Below are positions 33,259 to 42,360 of a stretch of 64,000 bases of DNA, piece by piece. Under the pieces are notes generated by a model that saw only the letters and a program-made list of their open reading frames with translations, was not told the DNA's origin and did no database searches. The stretch's first letter is position 1, and every line of letters begins with the position of its first letter. A program made the position numbers and the translations under genes. The stretch is from Rathayibacter sp. VKM Ac-2759 (GTDB lineage Bacteria; Actinomycetota; Actinomycetes; Actinomycetales; Microbacteriaceae): positions 186,001 to 250,000 of the forward strand of contig NZ_CP047176.1 in assembly GCF_009834225.1 (NCBI RefSeq), written 5' to 3'.

Positions 33259-33272
33259 TGTAAACGGTTCCA
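33259..33272. promoter_or_regulatory. LacI-family/cre-like operator
   Basis: TGTAAACGGTTCCA matches every fixed position of the LacI-family/cre pattern TGNAANCGNTNNCA. It lies about 100 nt before the beta-phosphoglucomutase start, close to a TACGAT -10-like box (33294-33299). A sugar-responsive LacI repressor is expected, but none is encoded nearby. Confidence 0.6.
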
Positions 33273-33374
33273 GGAGGCGGCTGCGCGGCCGATACGATAC
33301 CTTCCAGTCCTCGGCGGACGGCCGCCGCCGGCGGATCCCGCCGCACCCGAGACCCGATCCGAGAGCCTCCCGCC

Positions 33375-34154
33375 GTGACTGCTTCCCCGACGCGCCCCGA
33401 CGCCTCCGCCCTCCGCGGTCTCCGGGCGCTCCTGTTCGACCTCGACGGCGTGCTCACCCCGACCGCCGACGTGCACATGCACGCCTGGGCGAGGCTGTTC
33501 ACGCCCTACCTCGAGTCGAAGGGCATCGAGGGCGGCTACACCGACGCCGACTACTTCCGCTACATCGACGGCCGCCCGCGCTACGACGGCGTCCGCGCGC
33601 TGCTCGCCTCCCGCGGACTCACCCTGCCCGAGGGCACCCCGGCCGACGACCCCGCGCTCGAGACCGTCTGCGGTCTCGGCAACCGAAAGAACGCCGCCTT
33701 CAACGCCACCCTCGACGAGGAGGGCGTCGCCCCGTACCCCGGCTCTCTGGCGTTCCTCGACGCCGCGATCGCCGCGGGCGTCCAGGTCGCCGTCGTCACG
33801 TCCTCGCGCAACGGCGTCCCCGTGCTCGAGGCCGCCGGCCTCCGCGACCGCTTCGAGATCGTCGTCGACGGCCTGCTCGCCGCCGACCGCGGCATCGCCG
33901 GCAAGCCCGCCCCGGACACCTACCTCTACGCCGCCGAGCTCCTCGGCCGGAGCGCCGCCGAGTGCGTCGTCGTCGAGGACGCCCACTCCGGAGTCGCCGC
34001 GGGTCGCGCGGGCGCCTTCGGCCTGGTCGTCGGCGTCGACCGCGGAGTCGGCGCCGAGACCCTGCTCGAGCACGGCGCCGACATCGTCGTCGACGACCTC
34101 GCAGAGCTGCTCCCCTTCCTCCCCACCGCCCCCGCCCCCGAGGACGCCGCATGA
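33375..34154 (+). CDS. beta-phosphoglucomutase-type HAD hydrolase
   Basis: The 259-residue HAD-superfamily protein has motif I LLFDLDGVLTPTADVH (nucleophile Asp22, acid/base Asp24), motif II VVTSSRNG (Ser/Thr), motif III Lys in IAGKPAPD and motif IV VVEDAHSGV. Beta-PGM converts beta-glucose 1-phosphate to glucose 6-phosphate, the product made by the GH65 enzyme encoded next; the pairing is a well-known disaccharide phosphorolysis module. The start is GTG 33375. Its stop overlaps the GH65 ATG (ATGA). A LacI-type site upstream suggests sugar induction. Confidence 0.9.
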   Translation: MTASPTRPDASALRGLRALLFDLDGVLTPTADVHMHAWARLFTPYLESKGIEGGYTDADYFRYIDGRPRYDGVRALLASRGLTLPEGTPADDPALETVCGLGNRKNAAFNATLDEEGVAPYPGSLAFLDAAIAAGVQVAVVTSSRNGVPVLEAAGLRDRFEIVVDGLLAADRGIAGKPAPDTYLYAAELLGRSAAECVVVEDAHSGVAAGRAGAFGLVVGVDRGVGAETLLEHGADIVVDDLAELLPFLPTAPAPEDAA

Positions 34155-36655
34155 ACCCCATCACCTCCGACCCGCTCGACCGCAACCGCTTCCCGGTCGA
34201 CGAGTGGGCCCTCGTCGAGACCGAGTTCGCGACCGAGCTCCAGGGCCGCACCGAGACGCTCTTCGCCACCGGCAACGGCTACCTCGGGCTGCGCGGCAAC
34301 GTCGAGGAGGGCCGCGACGGCTACGCCTACGGCACCTTCATCAACGGCTTCCACGAGACCTGGGCGATCCGGCACGCCGAGGAGGCGTTCGGCTTCGCCC
34401 GCGTGGGGCAGACCATCGTCAACGTCCCCGACGCCAAGATCATCCGCCTCTACGTCGACGACGAGCCGTTCGTGCTGAGCGAGGCCGACGTCCTCGCCTA
34501 CACGCGCCGCCTCGACTTCGCGAACGGCGTGCTCACCCGCGAGATCGAGTGGCGGACGCCGTCGGGCAAGCGAGTCCTGATCCGCGCGCGACGCCTCGTG
34601 TCGTTCACCGACCGCCACCTCGCGATCCTCGACTACGAGGTCGAGATGATCGACGACGACGCGTCGGTGCTCATCTCGAGCCAGATCCTCAACCGCCAGG
34701 ACGGCGTCGACGAGTACCACGCGCCCTCGGGCAGCGAGGGCGCCGGCTTCGACCCGCGCAAGGCCGAGTCCTTCGAGGACCGCGTGCTCCAGCCGCGCCT
34801 GAAGCGGGTCAACGGCACCCGCTACCTCCTCGGCTACCGCACCACCAACTCCGGGATGACCATCGCCTGCGGCGCCGAGCACGTGCTCGAGACCGAGAAC
34901 GAGTGGGACCAGACCTCGCAGATCGACGACGACCTCGCCAAGCACGTCTACCGCGTGAAGGCGAAGGCGGGTGTGCCGGTCCGCCTCGTCAAGACGCTGA
35001 CCTACCACACCTCCCGCGGGGTGCCCGTGCGCGAGCTCGCCGACCGCTGCGACCGCACGCTCGACCGCGCCCGCGAGACGCCGGTCGAGGAGCAGTTCAC
35101 CAAGCAGCGCGAGTGGCTCGACGACTTCTGGCAGCGCTCGGACGTGCAGATCGACGGCCAGCCTGCTATCCAGCAGGCCACCCGCTGGAACCTCTTCCAG
35201 CTCGCGCAGTCGACGGCCCGCACCGACGGGGGCGGCGTCGCGGCGAAGGGCGTCTCGGGCTCCGGATACGGCGGCCACTACTTCTGGGACACCGAGGTCT
35301 ACGTCCTCCCGTTCCTCAGCTACACCGCGCCGCTCGTCGCGCGGAACGCGCTGCGCTTCCGGCAGAACATGCTCGAGGCGGCCCGTGCCCGCGCCGCCGA
35401 GCTCAACCAGCGCGGTGCCCTGTTCCCCTGGCGCACGATCAACGGCCAGGAGTCGTCGGCGTACTACGCCGCCGGCACCGCGCAGTACCACATCGACGCC
35501 GACATCTCCTACGCGCTCATGCAGTACGTGGGCGCGACCGGCGACGACGACTTCCTCGCCCGCGGCGCGATCGACATCCTCGTCGAGACCGCGCGGATGT
35601 GGGCCGACCTCGGCTTCTGGCGCAGCAACGGAGACGACCACTTCCACATTCACGGAGTGACGGGTCCCGACGAGTACACGACCGTCGTCAACGACAACCT
35701 GTACACGAACGTCATGGCGCGCTCGAACCTCCGGGCCGCGGCGCGCGCCGTCGAGCTGCTGAAGGCGGTCGAGCCCGCGGCGTTCGAGCGGATGGTCGCG
35801 CGACTCCACGTCGACGAGGACGAGGTCATCGAGTGGGCCCGCGCGGCCGACAAGATGCACATCCCGTTCGACGAGCGGGCCGGGATCCACCCGCAGGATG
35901 CGGCGTTCCTCGAGAAGGAGCTCTGGGACCTCGAGAACACCCCCGCGAGCAAGCGCCCGCTGCTGCTGCACTTCCACCCGCTGGTCATCTACCGGTTCCA
36001 GGTGCTGAAGCAGGCCGACGTCGTGCTCGCTCTGCTGCTGCAGGGCAACGAGTTCACCGCCGAGCAGAAGCGCGCCGACTTCGAGTACTACGACGCGCTG
36101 ACCACGGGCGACTCGACGCTCTCGGCCGTCGTGCAGTCGATCATCGCGGCCGAGGTGGGCTACACCGAGCTGTCGCGGCACTACTTCCTGTCCGCGCTGT
36201 TCGTCGACCTCGCCGATCTGCACCGCAACACGGCCGACGGCATCCACGTCGCCTCGACCGGCGGCGTGTGGAGTGCGCTGGTCTACGGCTTCGGCGGGAT
36301 GCGCGACCACGGCGGCCGCATCACGCTCGACCCGCGCCTCCCGGACGACTGGGAGCGCCTGACCTTCCGCATCACGCTGCACGGCACCCGCGTGCGCGTC
36401 GAGGTGGCGCAGGAGTCGGTGCTCCTCACGGTCGAGACCGGCGACGCCGCCTCGATCACCGTCCGCGACGAGCGCGTCCACGTCGAGGCCGGCAACCCGG
36501 TCCGCGTCGGGCTCGGCCACCAGGGCCCGCGCCTGATCGGGGCACCCACCACCTCCGACATCGAGGGCACCCGCCGCTCCGACGGCACGGTGATCACGGC
36601 GTCCATCCCGACGATCACGATGGCCTCGGAGCCCGAGGTGATGACGGGGCCGTAG
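34151..36655 (+). CDS. GH65 family disaccharide phosphorylase (trehalose/maltose/kojibiose type)
   Basis: The 834-residue GH65 enzyme has an N-terminal beta-sandwich (ETLFATGNGYLGLRGNVEEG, about 36-55), an (alpha/alpha)6 catalytic barrel with GVTGPDEYTTVVNDN, where the general acid is Glu508, and a small C-terminal beta-sheet domain. The phosphate-binding segment is near HVASTGGVWSALVYGFGG. It phosphorolyses an alpha-glucosyl disaccharide to beta-glucose 1-phosphate plus glucose in the cytosol. Coupling with beta-PGM supports this over a hydrolase. Which disaccharide is used (trehalose, maltose, kojibiose or nigerose) cannot be decided from motifs alone. Confidence 0.93.
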   Translation: MNPITSDPLDRNRFPVDEWALVETEFATELQGRTETLFATGNGYLGLRGNVEEGRDGYAYGTFINGFHETWAIRHAEEAFGFARVGQTIVNVPDAKIIRLYVDDEPFVLSEADVLAYTRRLDFANGVLTREIEWRTPSGKRVLIRARRLVSFTDRHLAILDYEVEMIDDDASVLISSQILNRQDGVDEYHAPSGSEGAGFDPRKAESFEDRVLQPRLKRVNGTRYLLGYRTTNSGMTIACGAEHVLETENEWDQTSQIDDDLAKHVYRVKAKAGVPVRLVKTLTYHTSRGVPVRELADRCDRTLDRARETPVEEQFTKQREWLDDFWQRSDVQIDGQPAIQQATRWNLFQLAQSTARTDGGGVAAKGVSGSGYGGHYFWDTEVYVLPFLSYTAPLVARNALRFRQNMLEAARARAAELNQRGALFPWRTINGQESSAYYAAGTAQYHIDADISYALMQYVGATGDDDFLARGAIDILVETARMWADLGFWRSNGDDHFHIHGVTGPDEYTTVVNDNLYTNVMARSNLRAAARAVELLKAVEPAAFERMVARLHVDEDEVIEWARAADKMHIPFDERAGIHPQDAAFLEKELWDLENTPASKRPLLLHFHPLVIYRFQVLKQADVVLALLLQGNEFTAEQKRADFEYYDALTTGDSTLSAVVQSIIAAEVGYTELSRHYFLSALFVDLADLHRNTADGIHVASTGGVWSALVYGFGGMRDHGGRITLDPRLPDDWERLTFRITLHGTRVRVEVAQESVLLTVETGDAASITVRDERVHVEAGNPVRVGLGHQGPRLIGAPTTSDIEGTRRSDGTVITASIPTITMASEPEVMTGP

Positions 36656-36673
36656 GTCCCGACCGCGGTCGGT

Positions 36674-36739
36674 GAGGGAACCCCGAACCGTCGAGGCCGC
36701 CCGCCACGGCGGGCTCCCTCGACGATCCGGGGTTCCCTC
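36674..36739. terminator. bidirectional hairpin, second copy of the GAGGGAACC repeat
   Basis: Arms 36674-36694 and 36719-36739 pair over 21 bp with few mismatches; the left arm is identical to that at 2985-3005. The element lies between the convergent GH65 and purQ genes. Confidence 0.8.
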
Positions 36740-36756
36740 GGTGCAGGGCCGGGCGA

Positions 36757-37455
36757 CTACGCGGTCTGCACCAGCGCGCGCACGGCCGACGTGAAGAACG
36801 CGAGACCGTCGACTCCCGAGCGCATCGCGGCCGGAGTGTCGGGACCGAAGCCCGGCTCGACCGCGTGCTCGGGGTGCGGCATCAGGCCGACCACGTTGCC
36901 GCGCGCGTTGGTCACCCCGGCGATGTCGTTCATCGAGCCGTTCGGGTTCTCGCCGAGGTAGCGGAAGACGACGCGGCCCTCGCCCTCGAGCTCGGCGATC
37001 GTGTCGGCCGAGGCGATGTAGCCGCCCTCGCCGTTCTTGAGCGGGATGGTGATCTCCTGGCCCGCCTCGAACTCGCTCGTCCAGACCGTCGACGCGTTCT
37101 CGACGCGGAGGCGCTGGTCGCGGCAGACGAACGAGCCCGCGTCGTTGCGGATCAGCCCGCCGGGCAGCAGGTGCGCCTCGGTCAGCATCTGGAAGCCGTT
37201 GCAGATGCCGAGCACCGGGGTGCCCGCGTCCGCCGCGGCGATGACCTCGCGCATGATCGGGGAGTGGGAGGCGATGGCTCCGCAGCGCAGGTAGTCGCCG
37301 TACGAGAAGCCTCCGGGCAGCACGATCGCGTCGACGCCGCCGAGGTCGTGGTCGCCGTGCCAGAGGGCGACGGGCTCGGCGCCCGCGCGGCGCACGGCGC
37401 GCTGCGCGTCGCGGTCGTCGAGCGAGCCCGGGAAGGTGATGACCCCGATGCGCAT
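36757..37455 (-). CDS. purQ: phosphoribosylformylglycinamidine synthase subunit PurQ
   Basis: The 232-residue class I glutamine amidotransferase has nucleophile Cys85 in LGICNGFQ and the His/Glu pair in [10 protein letters not shown] near the C-terminus. It releases ammonia from glutamine for PurL. The family N-terminus [17 protein letters not shown] is intact. Its ATG overlaps the purS stop by one base (TGATG), so the two are coupled. The length is normal for the family. Its partner PurL is encoded at 21.2-23.5 kb on the same strand, not next to it. Confidence 0.96.
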   Translation of the reverse strand: MRIGVITFPGSLDDRDAQRAVRRAGAEPVALWHGDHDLGGVDAIVLPGGFSYGDYLRCGAIASHSPIMREVIAAADAGTPVLGICNGFQMLTEAHLLPGGLIRNDAGSFVCRDQRLRVENASTVWTSEFEAGQEITIPLKNGEGGYIASADTIAELEGEGRVVFRYLGENPNGSMNDIAGVTNARGNVVGLMPHPEHAVEPGFGPDTPAAMRSGVDGLAFFTSAVRALVQTA

Positions 37456-37706
37456 CAGACGGTCTCGGGGTAGTGGATGCCGACGACGTCCTCGATGACC
37501 GAGTTCGACAGCATGTCGGCGGCGATCGCCTCGACGCTCGCGCGCACCTCGTCGGTGACCTCGTCGACGGTGATCTCGAAGCGCTTGCCCACGCGCACGC
37601 CGTTCACGGCCGAGTGGCCGAGTCGCGCGAGCGCTCCGGCGACGGCCTTCCCCTGCGGATCGAGCAGCTCGGCCTTGGGCATGACTTCAACGACGATCGT
37701 GGGCAC
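37455..37706 (-). CDS. purS: phosphoribosylformylglycinamidine synthase subunit PurS
   Basis: The 83-residue protein has the PurS pattern [20 protein letters not shown] and a C-terminal [17 protein letters not shown]. PurS dimers bridge PurL and PurQ. The start is the GTG at 37706, with GGAG 7 nt upstream, because the family begins with the VxVxxK strand lost if the internal ATG at VMPK is used. It is the first gene of the purSQ unit; a 10-bp hairpin and a TACGAT box lie just upstream. Confidence 0.93.
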   Translation of the reverse strand: MPTIVVEVMPKAELLDPQGKAVAGALARLGHSAVNGVRVGKRFEITVDEVTDEVRASVEAIAADMLSNSVIEDVVGIHYPETV

Positions 37707-37725
37707 CGTGTACTCCGGAGTCTCG

Positions 37726-37772
37726 GGGGAGTGCGAATTCCGCGCCCCCATCGTACCGGGCGCGCACTCCCC
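37726..37772 (-). terminator. hairpin between the VOC gene and purS
   Basis: GGGGAGTGCG (37726-37735) pairs with CGCACTCCCC (37763-37772). It can end the VOC transcript, whose stop is at 37787, or lie in the purS leader; a TACGAT box (37755-37750, minus strand) is in its loop. No purine riboswitch-like structure is evident. Confidence 0.5.
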
Positions 37773-37786
37773 GGGAGCGGGTGCCC

Positions 37787-38662
37787 TCAGCTCCCCGCGG
37801 TCCTCACCCGGATCGCGTTGGACCACGGGTCCTCGAAGGCGAGCGTGCGTCCGTCGTCCCGCGTGGCGACACCGGTGCTGCGCAGTCGCTCGTCGAGCGC
37901 CCCGAGATCGTCGGCTCCCGGCACCACGATCTCGACCTGCCCGAGGCCGAGCGCGAGCTGCCGCCGCCCGGCGCCGCGCGAGCTCCAGGTGTTCATCGCC
38001 ATGTGGTGGTGGTAGCCGCCGGCGGAGACGAAGAGCGCCTGCCCGCCGTAGGTCGTCGTCGTCTCGAAGCCGAGGCGGTCGACGTAGAAGTCCCTGGCGG
38101 TGGCGACGTCGCCGACGCTCAGGTGCACGTGTCCCACGGAGGCGCCGCCCAGCCGGGGCTGCTCGATCGCCTCCGGGGTCAGGTGCTCCTGGAGGTAGGC
38201 GTTGGGGTCCAGGAAGACCGTCGACATCTCGATCTGCCCGTGGGTCCACGACCACTGCGACCGGTCGCGGTCCCAGTAGAGCTCGACGCCGTTGTGCTCG
38301 GGGTCGTCGAAGTAGAACGCTCGGCTCACGAGGTGGTCGGAGCTGCCGGTGAAGGAGCCGGGGTGCCGGGTCGCGACGCTGTAGACCGCTGCGGCGAGCG
38401 CCGCCTCCGACTCGAACAGGATCGCGGTGTGGAACAGCCCCGCGCTGCGCGGTGCGGCGTGCCGCAGCTCGGGCGCGTGCTGCAGGATCACGGAGGCGAC
38501 CCCGCCGCGGCCGAGCACCGCGACCGGCCCGTCGTGCGAGAGCAGATCGAGGGTGACGGCGTCGCGGTAGTAGGCGATCATCCCGTCGAGGTCGGCGACG
38601 CGGAGCGTGACCGCGCCCATCGTGGTGTCGGGCGCGAGCAGGTCGGGGGCGGTGGCGTTCAT
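37787..38662 (-). CDS. VOC family (glyoxalase/extradiol dioxygenase-like) protein, two-domain
   Basis: The 291-residue protein has two vicinal-oxygen-chelate halves (TMGAVTLRVADLDGMIAYYRD and GASVGHVHLSVGDVATARDF). Metal ligands are seen as His in HVHLS and Glu in HNGVELYWDRD. The layout matches CatE-like catechol 2,3-dioxygenases. The start at 38662 is preferred over a GTG at 38671 because that GTG sits inside the TAGCGT -10 box; the ATG is 7 nt after the box (leaderless). Divergent from the HtrA-like gene, with a palindromic operator over the -35. Confidence 0.88.
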   Translation of the reverse strand: MNATAPDLLAPDTTMGAVTLRVADLDGMIAYYRDAVTLDLLSHDGPVAVLGRGGVASVILQHAPELRHAAPRSAGLFHTAILFESEAALAAAVYSVATRHPGSFTGSSDHLVSRAFYFDDPEHNGVELYWDRDRSQWSWTHGQIEMSTVFLDPNAYLQEHLTPEAIEQPRLGGASVGHVHLSVGDVATARDFYVDRLGFETTTTYGGQALFVSAGGYHHHMAMNTWSSRGAGRRQLALGLGQVEIVVPGADDLGALDERLRSTGVATRDDGRTLAFEDPWSNAIRVRTAGS

Positions 38663-38669
38663 CTCGATC

Positions 38670-38701
38670 ACGCTAGACCCAACTCAGTTGTAGCCACAAC
38701 T
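38670..38701 (-). promoter_or_regulatory. promoter with AGTTGT-N4-ACAACT operator
   Basis: On the minus strand TTGTGG (38699-38694) and TAGCGT (38675-38670) are separated by 18 nt. The 16-bp palindrome AGTTGTAGCCACAACT (38686-38701) covers the -35 and CAACTCAGTTG (38680-38690) overlaps it. A related motif precedes the 2-oxoglutarate oxygenase at 60326. Confidence 0.7.
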
Positions 38702-38884
38702 ATTTCTTGAGATCGAGCTCCTGCTGGTCGACCGGCCGGACGGACGTGTCGAGCCGCGCCCATCGGCCCGCGCGCCCAGCTTCATAAGCCGTCCATAGGA
38801 TTCGTCCAGCCGCCGCGATGCGCGCGGTCGTCGAATGGACTCCGGTCGCCGATACGGGGCGGCCCCGGCCACGAGGACGACACC

Positions 38885-40207
38885 ATGAACGAGCAGCACG
38901 GACCCCAGGGCGACGAGCCCACCGCCCACTCCGACCGCACCGCCGAGCAGGCCGCTCTCGACGAGCGCCTGGCCCTGCGCGTCGACGACCGCCGCCGTCG
39001 GCGCCGCGCCCTCGTCGCCGGCGGCGCCGGTCTCGCCGTGCTGATCGGACTCGCCGCGGGAGGCGTGTCCTCCGCCGGCAGCACCGAGGTCGCCGCGTCC
39101 TCCGGCGGCTCGAGCGCGAGCACCGCGGTCTACCCGGGCTCGCGCAGTGCGTTCGGAGGCGGGATCACGGTCTCCCCGTACTCCGGCGGCACCACGCTCT
39201 CGCCCTACTCCGGCGGCTCGGGCTACGGCTCCTCCTCCGGGAGCTCCTCGACGAGCACCGCGACCGACGCCGTCGCCGCGAGTGCCGCGCAGACCGCGGG
39301 CGTCGTCACGATCACCTCCGACCTCACCTACGAGAGCGCGACCTCGGCCGGGACCGGCGTCGTCCTCACCTCCGACGGCATGATCCTCACCAACAACCAC
39401 GTCGTCGAGGGGGCGACCAGCATCGAGGTCACCGTCGAGTCGACCGGCGAGGCCTACACCGCTCGCGTCGTCGGCACCGACGCGACCAACGACATCGCCG
39501 TCCTCCAGCTCGAGGACGCGTCGGGTCTGACGCCCGCGACGCTCGACACCGACGGGGTCGCCGTCGGCGATGCCGTCACCGCTGTCGGCAACGCAGGGGG
39601 GACCGGCGACCTGGTCGCCGCCTCCGGCACCGTGACCGCGCTCGGGCAGAGCATCACGACCCAGTCCGAGGCCGGGATCTCGGGCGAGACCCTGTCCGGG
39701 CTGATCCAGGTCGACGCCGACATCGTCTCCGGCGACTCGGGCGGACCGCTCGTCGACTCCGAGGGCGAGGTCGTCGGGATCGACACCGCCGCCTCGAGCG
39801 GGTCGGCGGACATCACCGGCTTCGCCGTCCCGATCTCGACGGCTCTCGACATCGTCGCCACGATCGAGGCCGGCGCCGACACCGCCACCGTCGAGATCGG
39901 CTACCCGGCGTTCCTGGGGGTCGCGCTCTCGTCGACCGCATCGACCTCGCCCTACCGCTCGGCCGTCTCCGCCGCCGAGGGCGCCGTGGTCTCCGGAGTC
40001 GTGACCGACGGCCCCGCGGCGGAGGCGGGCCTCGCCACCGGCGACACCATCACCGCCGTGAACGGCACGGCCATCGCCTCCTCCGACGCACTCTCGGCCG
40101 ACCTCGCCCAGCGCGAGCCCGGCGAGTCGGTGACCCTCACCTGGACCGACACCGCCGGAGCCTCCCACTCGGCGGAGGTCACCCTGGTCGAGGGCCCCGT
40201 CGCCTGA
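38885..40207 (+). CDS. HtrA/DegP-like membrane serine protease with PDZ domain
   Basis: The 440-residue protein has a cytosolic basic start, one membrane segment (ALVAGGAGLAVLIGLAAGG, about 42-60), a Gly/Ser/Tyr-rich linker (70-125), a trypsin-like domain with triad His172 (TNNHVV), Asp203 (NDIAV) and Ser285 (GDSGGP), and a C-terminal PDZ domain (about 345-435: GVVTDGPAAEAGLATGDTIT). Such proteases degrade or refold damaged exported proteins. ATG start at 38885. Single gene, divergent from the VOC gene; a TAGGAT box about 75 nt upstream may be its promoter. Confidence 0.92.
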   Translation: MNEQHGPQGDEPTAHSDRTAEQAALDERLALRVDDRRRRRRALVAGGAGLAVLIGLAAGGVSSAGSTEVAASSGGSSASTAVYPGSRSAFGGGITVSPYSGGTTLSPYSGGSGYGSSSGSSSTSTATDAVAASAAQTAGVVTITSDLTYESATSAGTGVVLTSDGMILTNNHVVEGATSIEVTVESTGEAYTARVVGTDATNDIAVLQLEDASGLTPATLDTDGVAVGDAVTAVGNAGGTGDLVAASGTVTALGQSITTQSEAGISGETLSGLIQVDADIVSGDSGGPLVDSEGEVVGIDTAASSGSADITGFAVPISTALDIVATIEAGADTATVEIGYPAFLGVALSSTASTSPYRSAVSAAEGAVVSGVVTDGPAAEAGLATGDTITAVNGTAIASSDALSADLAQREPGESVTLTWTDTAGASHSAEVTLVEGPVA

Positions 40208-40256
40208 TCGCCCGTCGCACCCGAACGAGCCCTCCGCGCCCGCTGCGAAACGCCGA

Positions 40257-40293
40257 AGTTGTTTTGACTCATTCAACACAACTCCGCTAGTGT
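40257..40293 (+). promoter_or_regulatory. Fur-type autoregulated promoter upstream of fur-katA
   Basis: TTGACT (40264-40269) and TAGTGT (40288-40293) are 18 nt apart. AGTTGT (40257-40262) and ACAACT (40278-40283) form outer arms around TTGACTCATTC. This resembles the FurA site of mycobacteria (TTGACTNATTC overlapping the -35). The ATG is 7 nt after the -10 box, so the fur mRNA is probably leaderless, as in mycobacterial furA. Confidence 0.75.
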
Positions 40294-40300
40294 CACTGAC

Positions 40301-40723
40301 ATGACGACACCGGACGACCGCCTCCGAGCCTCCGGGCTCAAGGCCACCGCCACCCGGCGGGCCGTCCTGCAGGCCCTCGAGGGGCACCCGCACTCCGACG
40401 TCGACGCCGTCCTCGCGCGAGTGCGCACCGAGCTCCCCGACGCCTCCGCCCAGGCGGTGTACGGAGTGCTCTCGGCCTTCACCGAGGCCGGCCTCACCCG
40501 CCGCATCGAGCCGGAGGGTCACCCCCGCCGGTTCGAGCTGCGGGTCGACGACAACCACCACCACGTCGTCTGCCGCACGTGCGGCGCCGTGGCCGACGTC
40601 GACTGCGTCGTCGGTCAGGCGCCCTGCCTGCACCCGTCCACCTCGAGCGGCTTCGCCATCGAGACGGCCGACGTCACCTTCTGGGGCACCTGCCCCGACT
40701 GCCTCGCGGCAGCGCAGAGCTGA
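40301..40723 (+). CDS. Fur family regulator (FurA/CatR-type, catalase-linked)
   Basis: The 140-residue Fur protein has an N-terminal winged helix ([40 protein letters not shown]), metal-site residues in [12 protein letters not shown] and two CXXC motifs (Cys91/94 and Cys131/134) for structural zinc. It precedes katA by 56 nt, the classical arrangement of a peroxide- or iron-sensing repressor of catalase. The promoter carries an inverted repeat over the -35. FurA/CatR is the best match; a PerR-like peroxide sensor is equally possible because the motifs overlap. Confidence 0.9.
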   Translation: MTTPDDRLRASGLKATATRRAVLQALEGHPHSDVDAVLARVRTELPDASAQAVYGVLSAFTEAGLTRRIEPEGHPRRFELRVDDNHHHVVCRTCGAVADVDCVVGQAPCLHPSTSSGFAIETADVTFWGTCPDCLAAAQS

Positions 40724-40779
40724 CCGAGACCCCCATCACCGCAGCGGCACGGCCCCGGCCCGCCGCCGACAGGAGGAAC

Positions 40780-42279
40780 ATGACCGAGGAACGATTCACG
40801 ACGACCAATTCCGGAGCGCCGGTCGCGAGCGACGAGCACTCGCTGAGCGTCGGAGCCGACGGCCCCCTCGCGCTCCACGACCACTACCTCCTCGAGAAGC
40901 TCGCGCAGTTCAACCGCGAGCGCATCCCCGAGCGGGTCGTCCACGCCAAGGGCGGCGGAGCGTTCGGTCGCTTCGTCACCACCGGAGACGTCAGCGCCTA
41001 CACCCGCGCCGCGCTCTTCCAGCCCGGCGTCGAGACCGAGATGCTCGCCCGCTTCTCCACCGTCGCCGGCGAGCAGGGCTCGCCCGACACCTGGCGCGAC
41101 CCGCGCGGCTTCGCGCTGAAGTTCTACACGAGCGAGGGCAACTACGACCTCGTCGGAAACAACACCCCCGTCTTCTTCCTCCGCGACGGCATCAAGTTCC
41201 CCGACTTCATCCGCTCGCAGAAGCGCCTCCCCGGCTCGCACCTGCGCGACCACGACATGCAGTGGGACTTCTGGACCCTCTCGCCCGAGTCGGCCCACCA
41301 GGTCACCTGGCTGATGGGCGACCGCGGTCTGCCGAGCTCGTGGCGCCACATGGACGGCTTCGGCTCGCACACCTACCAGTGGATCAACGCGGCCGGCGAG
41401 CGGTTCTGGGTCAAGTACCACTTCAAGACCGACCAGGGCATCGAGATCCTCAGCCAGGAGCAGGCCGACCAGATCGCAGGAGAGGACGCCGACTTCCACA
41501 TCCGCGACCTGTCCTCGGCCATCGACCGCGGCGACTTCCCGTCGTGGACGCTCTCGGTGCAGGTCATGCCCTACGAGGACGCGAAGAGCTACCGGTTCAA
41601 CCCGTTCGACCTCACCAAGGTCTGGCCGCACGCCGACTACCCGCTGATCGAGGTCGGCTCGATGATCCTCGACCGCAACCCCGAGAACTACTTCGCGCAG
41701 ATCGAGCAGGCGGCCTTCGCCCCCTCGAACTTCGTGCCCGGCATCGCGGCGAGCCCCGACAAGATGCTCCTCGCGCGCATCTTCAGCTACGCCGACGCGC
41801 ACCGCTACCGCGTGGGCGCGAACCACGCGCAGCTCCCGGTCAACGCGCCGAAGTCGCCGGTGCACTCCTACTCGAAGGACGGGCCGATGCGGTTCGACTT
41901 CCAGAAGGCCGAGGTCCCGGTCTACGCGCCCAACACGACCGGAGGCGCCCACGCCGACCCCGCGCGCGCCGCGGAGTCGACGGGTTGGGAGAGCGACGGC
42001 GAGCTCACGCGCGCCGCGGCGACCCTCCACCCCGAGGACGACGACTTCGGTCAGGCCGGGACCCTCTACCGCGAGGTGCTCGACGACGACGCGAAGGCCC
42101 GCCTGGTCGCGAACATCGCCGGCCACGTCTCGAAGGTGACCCGCCCCGAGCTCCGTCAGCGCGTGCTCCAGTACTGGGCGAACGTCGACACCTCGCTGGC
42201 GCAGCGCGTCGCCGAGGCGATCGAGCCCTCGGCTCCGGGCGCCGACGTCTCGCCCGAGGAAGTCGGCATCGGGGCCTAG
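40780..42279 (+). CDS. katA: monofunctional heme catalase
   Basis: The 499-residue catalase has catalytic His55 ([11 protein letters not shown]), Asn in [11 protein letters not shown] (about 127-128) and proximal heme Tyr337 ([15 protein letters not shown]). The length and the presence of a small C-terminal extension fit the small-subunit clade 3 enzymes. It converts hydrogen peroxide to water and oxygen in the cytosol. The ATG follows AGGAGG at 40771-40776. It is downstream of the Fur-type gene and probably co-transcribed and repressed by it. A small unknown gene follows before a strong terminator. Confidence 0.95.
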   Translation: MTEERFTTTNSGAPVASDEHSLSVGADGPLALHDHYLLEKLAQFNRERIPERVVHAKGGGAFGRFVTTGDVSAYTRAALFQPGVETEMLARFSTVAGEQGSPDTWRDPRGFALKFYTSEGNYDLVGNNTPVFFLRDGIKFPDFIRSQKRLPGSHLRDHDMQWDFWTLSPESAHQVTWLMGDRGLPSSWRHMDGFGSHTYQWINAAGERFWVKYHFKTDQGIEILSQEQADQIAGEDADFHIRDLSSAIDRGDFPSWTLSVQVMPYEDAKSYRFNPFDLTKVWPHADYPLIEVGSMILDRNPENYFAQIEQAAFAPSNFVPGIAASPDKMLLARIFSYADAHRYRVGANHAQLPVNAPKSPVHSYSKDGPMRFDFQKAEVPVYAPNTTGGAHADPARAAESTGWESDGELTRAAATLHPEDDDFGQAGTLYREVLDDDAKARLVANIAGHVSKVTRPELRQRVLQYWANVDTSLAQRVAEAIEPSAPGADVSPEEVGIGA

Positions 42280-42360
42280 GCCCGAGCCGAGTGCGCGGTG
42301 CCGGGCTGGACCCCGGCACCGCGCGAGTCCGACGAACCCCCTCACCGTGAAAGCAGAGAC

